DNA of 64,000 nucleotides, taken from Fluviirhizobium alvei. GTDB taxonomy: Bacteria; Pseudomonadota; Alphaproteobacteria; Rhizobiales; Rhizobiaceae. The translations under genes and the position numbers were made by a program. Every line of letters begins with the position of its first letter. The stretch's first letter is position 1. The stretch spans positions 248,001-312,000 of the forward strand of contig NZ_JAUOZU010000007.1 of the NCBI RefSeq assembly GCF_030551875.1. The letters run 5' to 3'. The notes beneath the pieces are model-generated. The model had not been told where the DNA came from. It ran no database searches and saw nothing but the letters and a program-made list of their open reading frames with translations. This document shows positions 61,299-64,000 of this stretch, piece by piece.

Positions 61299-64000
61299 TC
61301 AACCTTTCAGCTTGCTGTTGTCGGGATCGATGAACACGGTCGGGCAAATCACCGCTTCGCATTCCAACCCGCGCAATTTGTCCCAGATCACCACAGTTTC
61401 GCCCATCCGTTCGTGTCCGGATTTGACGAAGCCGAGCGCAATCATATGCCCGAGGCTGGGCGAATAGCAGACGGAAGAGACCCAGCCCTGATCGTTCGGC
61501 GTCGAAGGGGTCGCGCCCGCCTTGAGAATATGGGCTCCTGCCTTGATCTCATCCTTCGGATCGACCGGCTTCAGGCCGACAAGCTGCGGCCGGTCGGCGG
61601 CCTTGAGGCCGAAACGGTCGAGCATACGCTTGCCGATGAAATCCGGCTTGGATTGCGACACGAGCTTGCCGAGCCCGACATCGTCGGCTGTCACGCGGCC
61701 GTCAAGTTCCGAATGGGTGACATGGCCCTTCTCGATGCGCATGACATTGAGGGCTTCCACGCCATAGGCGCAGATTCCGTCAGCCGCACCCGCATCCATG
61801 ATCGCATCGGCAACCGCCTCGCCGTAACCGGCGGGAACCGCAAGTTCATAAGCAAGTTCACCGGAGAAGGAGATGCGGAACAGCCGGGCGGATAGACCAT
61901 CCTTCAGTGTCACTTTTCGTGCTGCCATGAAGGGGAAAGCCGCATCCGAAAGGTCGTCCGCAATGAGCTGCTCGAGGATCGTCCGCGACTTCGGACCGAC
62001 GATCGACATCTGCGCCCATTCGTCGGTGACCGAGACATAACGAACATCAAGCTCCGGCCAGGCTGTCTGATGATAGAATTCGAGATGCGCCATCACTTCG
62101 GCGGCATAGGCCGTGGTGGTGGTGATGAAGAAATGGTTGTCGCCAAAGCGGGCAATCGTGCCATCATCATAGACCATGCCGTCTTCGCGCAGCATCAGCC
62201 CGTAGCGGGCCCTGCCGACGGCAAGCTTCAGAACCGGATTGGAATAGATGCGGTTGAGGAACTCGGCTGCATCCGGTCCGGCGATCTCGATCTTGCCGAG
62301 CGTCGAGACATCGCAGAGACCGGCGCGGCTGCGCACCGTCATCACTTCGCGATCGACGCTTTCGCGCCAGGTCTTTTCGCCGGCCTTGGGGAACCAGCTC
62401 GAACGATACCAGAGACCGGTTTCCACCATGACGGCGCCGTTTTTCTTCGCCCAGTTGTGCAGCGGCGAATAGCGGATCGGGCGGGCATGTTCGAACCGCG
62501 CAGAACCGGCGAGCGCCCCGAACGTTACCGGCGTATAGAAGGGCCGGAAGGTCGTCGTTCCGGCTTCACCCGGAGAAATGCCTCGCATGGCGGCCACGAT
62601 GGCCGATGCATTGACATTGCCGAGCTTGCCCTGGTCGGTCGCCATGCCGTTGGTTGTATAGCGCTTGGCAAGCTCCACATGACCATAGCCTTCGCGCACC
62701 GCGAGCCCGAGATCCTTGATATGGACATCGTTCTGGAAATCGACGAAGGCCTTCGCACGGGCTCCGGGCACGAAATAGATCGGCGTAAAGGACGGGTTCG
62801 CCTCGCCTTCGACATCGACGCCGGCATAGGCCGGCGCGGTCGCGCCAAGCGCCTCGATGGCATCGACAGCCTTGCGCCAGCCATCGGCCAGCGCCTCGGC
62901 TGTGCCATAAACGCCATTGGCCGAGCCGGCGGGAACGAAGGCCGGATCGACGTCCGGCGCGAGGAAGGCGGCCTTCTCCTCCGACCAAACGGGCTTGGCG
63001 CCCTTGTGGCAGAGAAGATGCACGATCGGGCTCCAACCACCCGAAACGCCCATCGCATCGCAGGCAATCTCTTCCTCAAAACCCGATCGCGACACGGTCA
63101 TCGATTTCAGGCGCGCGCCGCCCGACGTCTTTAGGATGGCTCCGCCGGCATAGACCGGAGCGTTGGCGAATTCGGGAACGAAAGCCGCATTGCGGCTATC
63201 GACGATGGCCGCGACCTCGACCCCTGCCGCAACGAGATCTCGGGCTGTTGCATGACCGGAATCGCCATTGGTGAAAATCGCGACCTTCTTGCCGGCCGCA
63301 ACGCCATAGCGGTTCAGGTAGCTGCGCATGGCCGACGCCGTCATGATGCCGGGCCGATCGTTGCCACCAAAGACCAGCGGCCTTTCTTCCGCACCGGTGG
63401 CGAGGATGGCCCGGCGGGTGGCGATGCGCCAGACGCGCTCGACGGGTCGGTCCGAAGCCGGCAGCGCGACATGTTTCTGCACCCGCTCGACCGCGCCGAA
63501 CACCTGATCGTCGAACCAGCCGAAGGCCGTAGTTCGGGTCAGGATCCGGACATTCGAGAGGCTTTCAAGCTCTGCGACCGTCTGGGAGACGAAATCGACC
63601 GCGCTCCTGCCAGCAATCGACAGGCGGCTCGACAGCAATGCACCACCGCAGGCAGTGCCTTCATCGAGAAGAATGACCCTGAGGCCGGCTCGACCAGCCG
63701 CAAGCGCGGCCATCAGACCGGCGGGGCCTGCACCAATGACCAGAAGATCGCAGAAGGCCCAGCTCTTCTCGTAACTGTCGGGATCAAGTTCACCGATCGA
63801 CAGTTTTCCGAGCCCGGCCGCCTTGCGGATAAAGGGTTCGTAGAGCTTTTCCCAGAACGCTTTCGGCCACATGAAAGTCTTGTAGTAAAAGCCGGCGCTC
63901 AGGAAGGGCGACAGCAGCGCGTTCAAACTGCCGATGTCATATTTCAGCGACGGCCAGCGGTTCTGGCTTGCGGCAATCAACCCGTCGTGAAGCTCGACCA
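61299..64000 (-). CDS. soxA: Sarcosine oxidase alpha subunit, 5' end outside the window
   Basis: The frame runs to the right edge; 900 codons are visible, and the family's roughly 980 residues mean about 80-90 N-terminal residues are missing. Visible: the start 'QNRWPSLKYDIGSLNALLSPFLSAGFYYKTFMWPKAFWEKLYEPFIRKAAGLG', the NAD/FAD Rossmann motif 'LLVIGAGPAGLMAALAAGRAGLRVILLDEG', and a C-terminal GcvT domain ('LEQLIADDLSDAAFPFMAARKVTL'). SoxA binds NAD+ and the folate that accepts the methyl carbon as methylene-THF. TTG 63978-63980 is internal, not a start. Confidence 0.94.
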   Translation of the reverse strand, partial: VELHDGLIAASQNRWPSLKYDIGSLNALLSPFLSAGFYYKTFMWPKAFWEKLYEPFIRKAAGLGKLSIGELDPDSYEKSWAFCDLLVIGAGPAGLMAALAAGRAGLRVILLDEGTACGGALLSSRLSIAGRSAVDFVSQTVAELESLSNVRILTRTTAFGWFDDQVFGAVERVQKHVALPASDRPVERVWRIATRRAILATGAEERPLVFGGNDRPGIMTASAMRSYLNRYGVAAGKKVAIFTNGDSGHATARDLVAAGVEVAAIVDSRNAAFVPEFANAPVYAGGAILKTSGGARLKSMTVSRSGFEEEIACDAMGVSGGWSPIVHLLCHKGAKPVWSEEKAAFLAPDVDPAFVPAGSANGVYGTAEALADGWRKAVDAIEALGATAPAYAGVDVEGEANPSFTPIYFVPGARAKAFVDFQNDVHIKDLGLAVREGYGHVELAKRYTTNGMATDQGKLGNVNASAIVAAMRGISPGEAGTTTFRPFYTPVTFGALAGSARFEHARPIRYSPLHNWAKKNGAVMVETGLWYRSSWFPKAGEKTWRESVDREVMTVRSRAGLCDVSTLGKIEIAGPDAAEFLNRIYSNPVLKLAVGRARYGLMLREDGMVYDDGTIARFGDNHFFITTTTAYAAEVMAHLEFYHQTAWPELDVRYVSVTDEWAQMSIVGPKSRTILEQLIADDLSDAAFPFMAARKVTLKDGLSARLFRISFSGELAYELAVPAGYGEAVADAIMDAGAADGICAYGVEALNVMRIEKGHVTHSELDGRVTADDVGLGKLVSQSKPDFIGKRMLDRFGLKAADRPQLVGLKPVDPKDEIKAGAHILKAGATPSTPNDQGWVSSVCYSPSLGHMIALGFVKSGHERMGETVVIWDKLRGLECEAVICPTVFIDPDNSKLKG

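Overview
The window looks like a chromosomal segment of an alphaproteobacterium of the Rhizobiaceae (Rhizobium/Agrobacterium type). The evidence is the gene order murA - DUF2948 - hisD - UPF0262 - LMW phosphatase - infA - maf - yacG - tRNA-Phe, RIME-like nested palindromes, a liv operon carrying a small DUF6867-type gene, an IRO-type (RirA) box, and thuAB, pobA/pobR and sarcosine oxidase genes. No rRNA genes, CRISPR arrays or insertion-sequence transposases were seen.

Layout. 1-1.5 kb: AT-rich TPR gene entering from the left edge and facing the 3' end of tRNA-Phe. 1.6-7.4 kb: housekeeping block on the minus strand. 7.6-9.15 kb: tRNA-Thr followed by a 1.5-kb AT-rich insert with one membrane/coiled-coil gene, closed by an imperfect copy of the tRNA 3' end. 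9.2-12.9 kb: four-gene operon for a polyprenyl-phosphate-linked sugar (GtrA flippase, GtrB transferase, PMT/ArnT-like transferase, YdjC/HpnK deacetylase). 13-20.9 kb: GGDEF-EAL protein, tRNA-Arg, sulfotransferase, crotonase with MarR regulator, thuAB, truncated hemoglobin with DUF423. 20.9-22.3 kb: putative iron-regulated heme-degradation operon. 22.4-24.6 kb: pobA/pobR. 24.7-27.4 kb: preT-preA. 27.5-40.8 kb: mixed accessory genes (TolB-like, FitAB toxin-antitoxin, DNA ligase with exonuclease, broken lysE with AraC regulator, a small-peptide gene with structured 3' RNA, ion channel, transporters, chemoreceptor). 40.8-50.9 kb: TetR/RutR-like regulator, beta-ureidopropionase, DUF559 gene bracketed by RIME-like repeats, dihydropyrimidinase, and an NMT1/THI5-type ABC importer. 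50.9-57.8 kb: AraC regulator, a 42-codon membrane-peptide gene, and a complete liv branched-chain amino acid ABC transporter. 58-64 kb: dimethylglycine/sarcosine dehydrogenase-like gene and sarcosine oxidase soxG-soxA, running off the right edge.

How genes work together. PreTA, dihydropyrimidinase and beta-ureidopropionase are the three steps of reductive pyrimidine breakdown. They are split into two blocks 14 kb apart, yet both blocks carry a near-identical 16-bp palindrome upstream, one of them next to the TetR/RutR-like gene; this is the best-supported regulon in the window. The ABC importer next to dihydropyrimidinase is a candidate for pyrimidine uptake. The heme-degrading monooxygenase has its three catalytic residues and a TGA-N9-TCA element upstream, which suggests RirA control. 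SoxA/SoxG and the dehydrogenase form a methylated-glycine catabolic block.

The most interesting points are the minimal tRNA-Thr island, the lipid-linked sugar operon with a deacetylase, the 24-codon gene followed by three hairpins, and the DUF559 gene embedded in repeats, one of which seems to supply its ribosome binding site.
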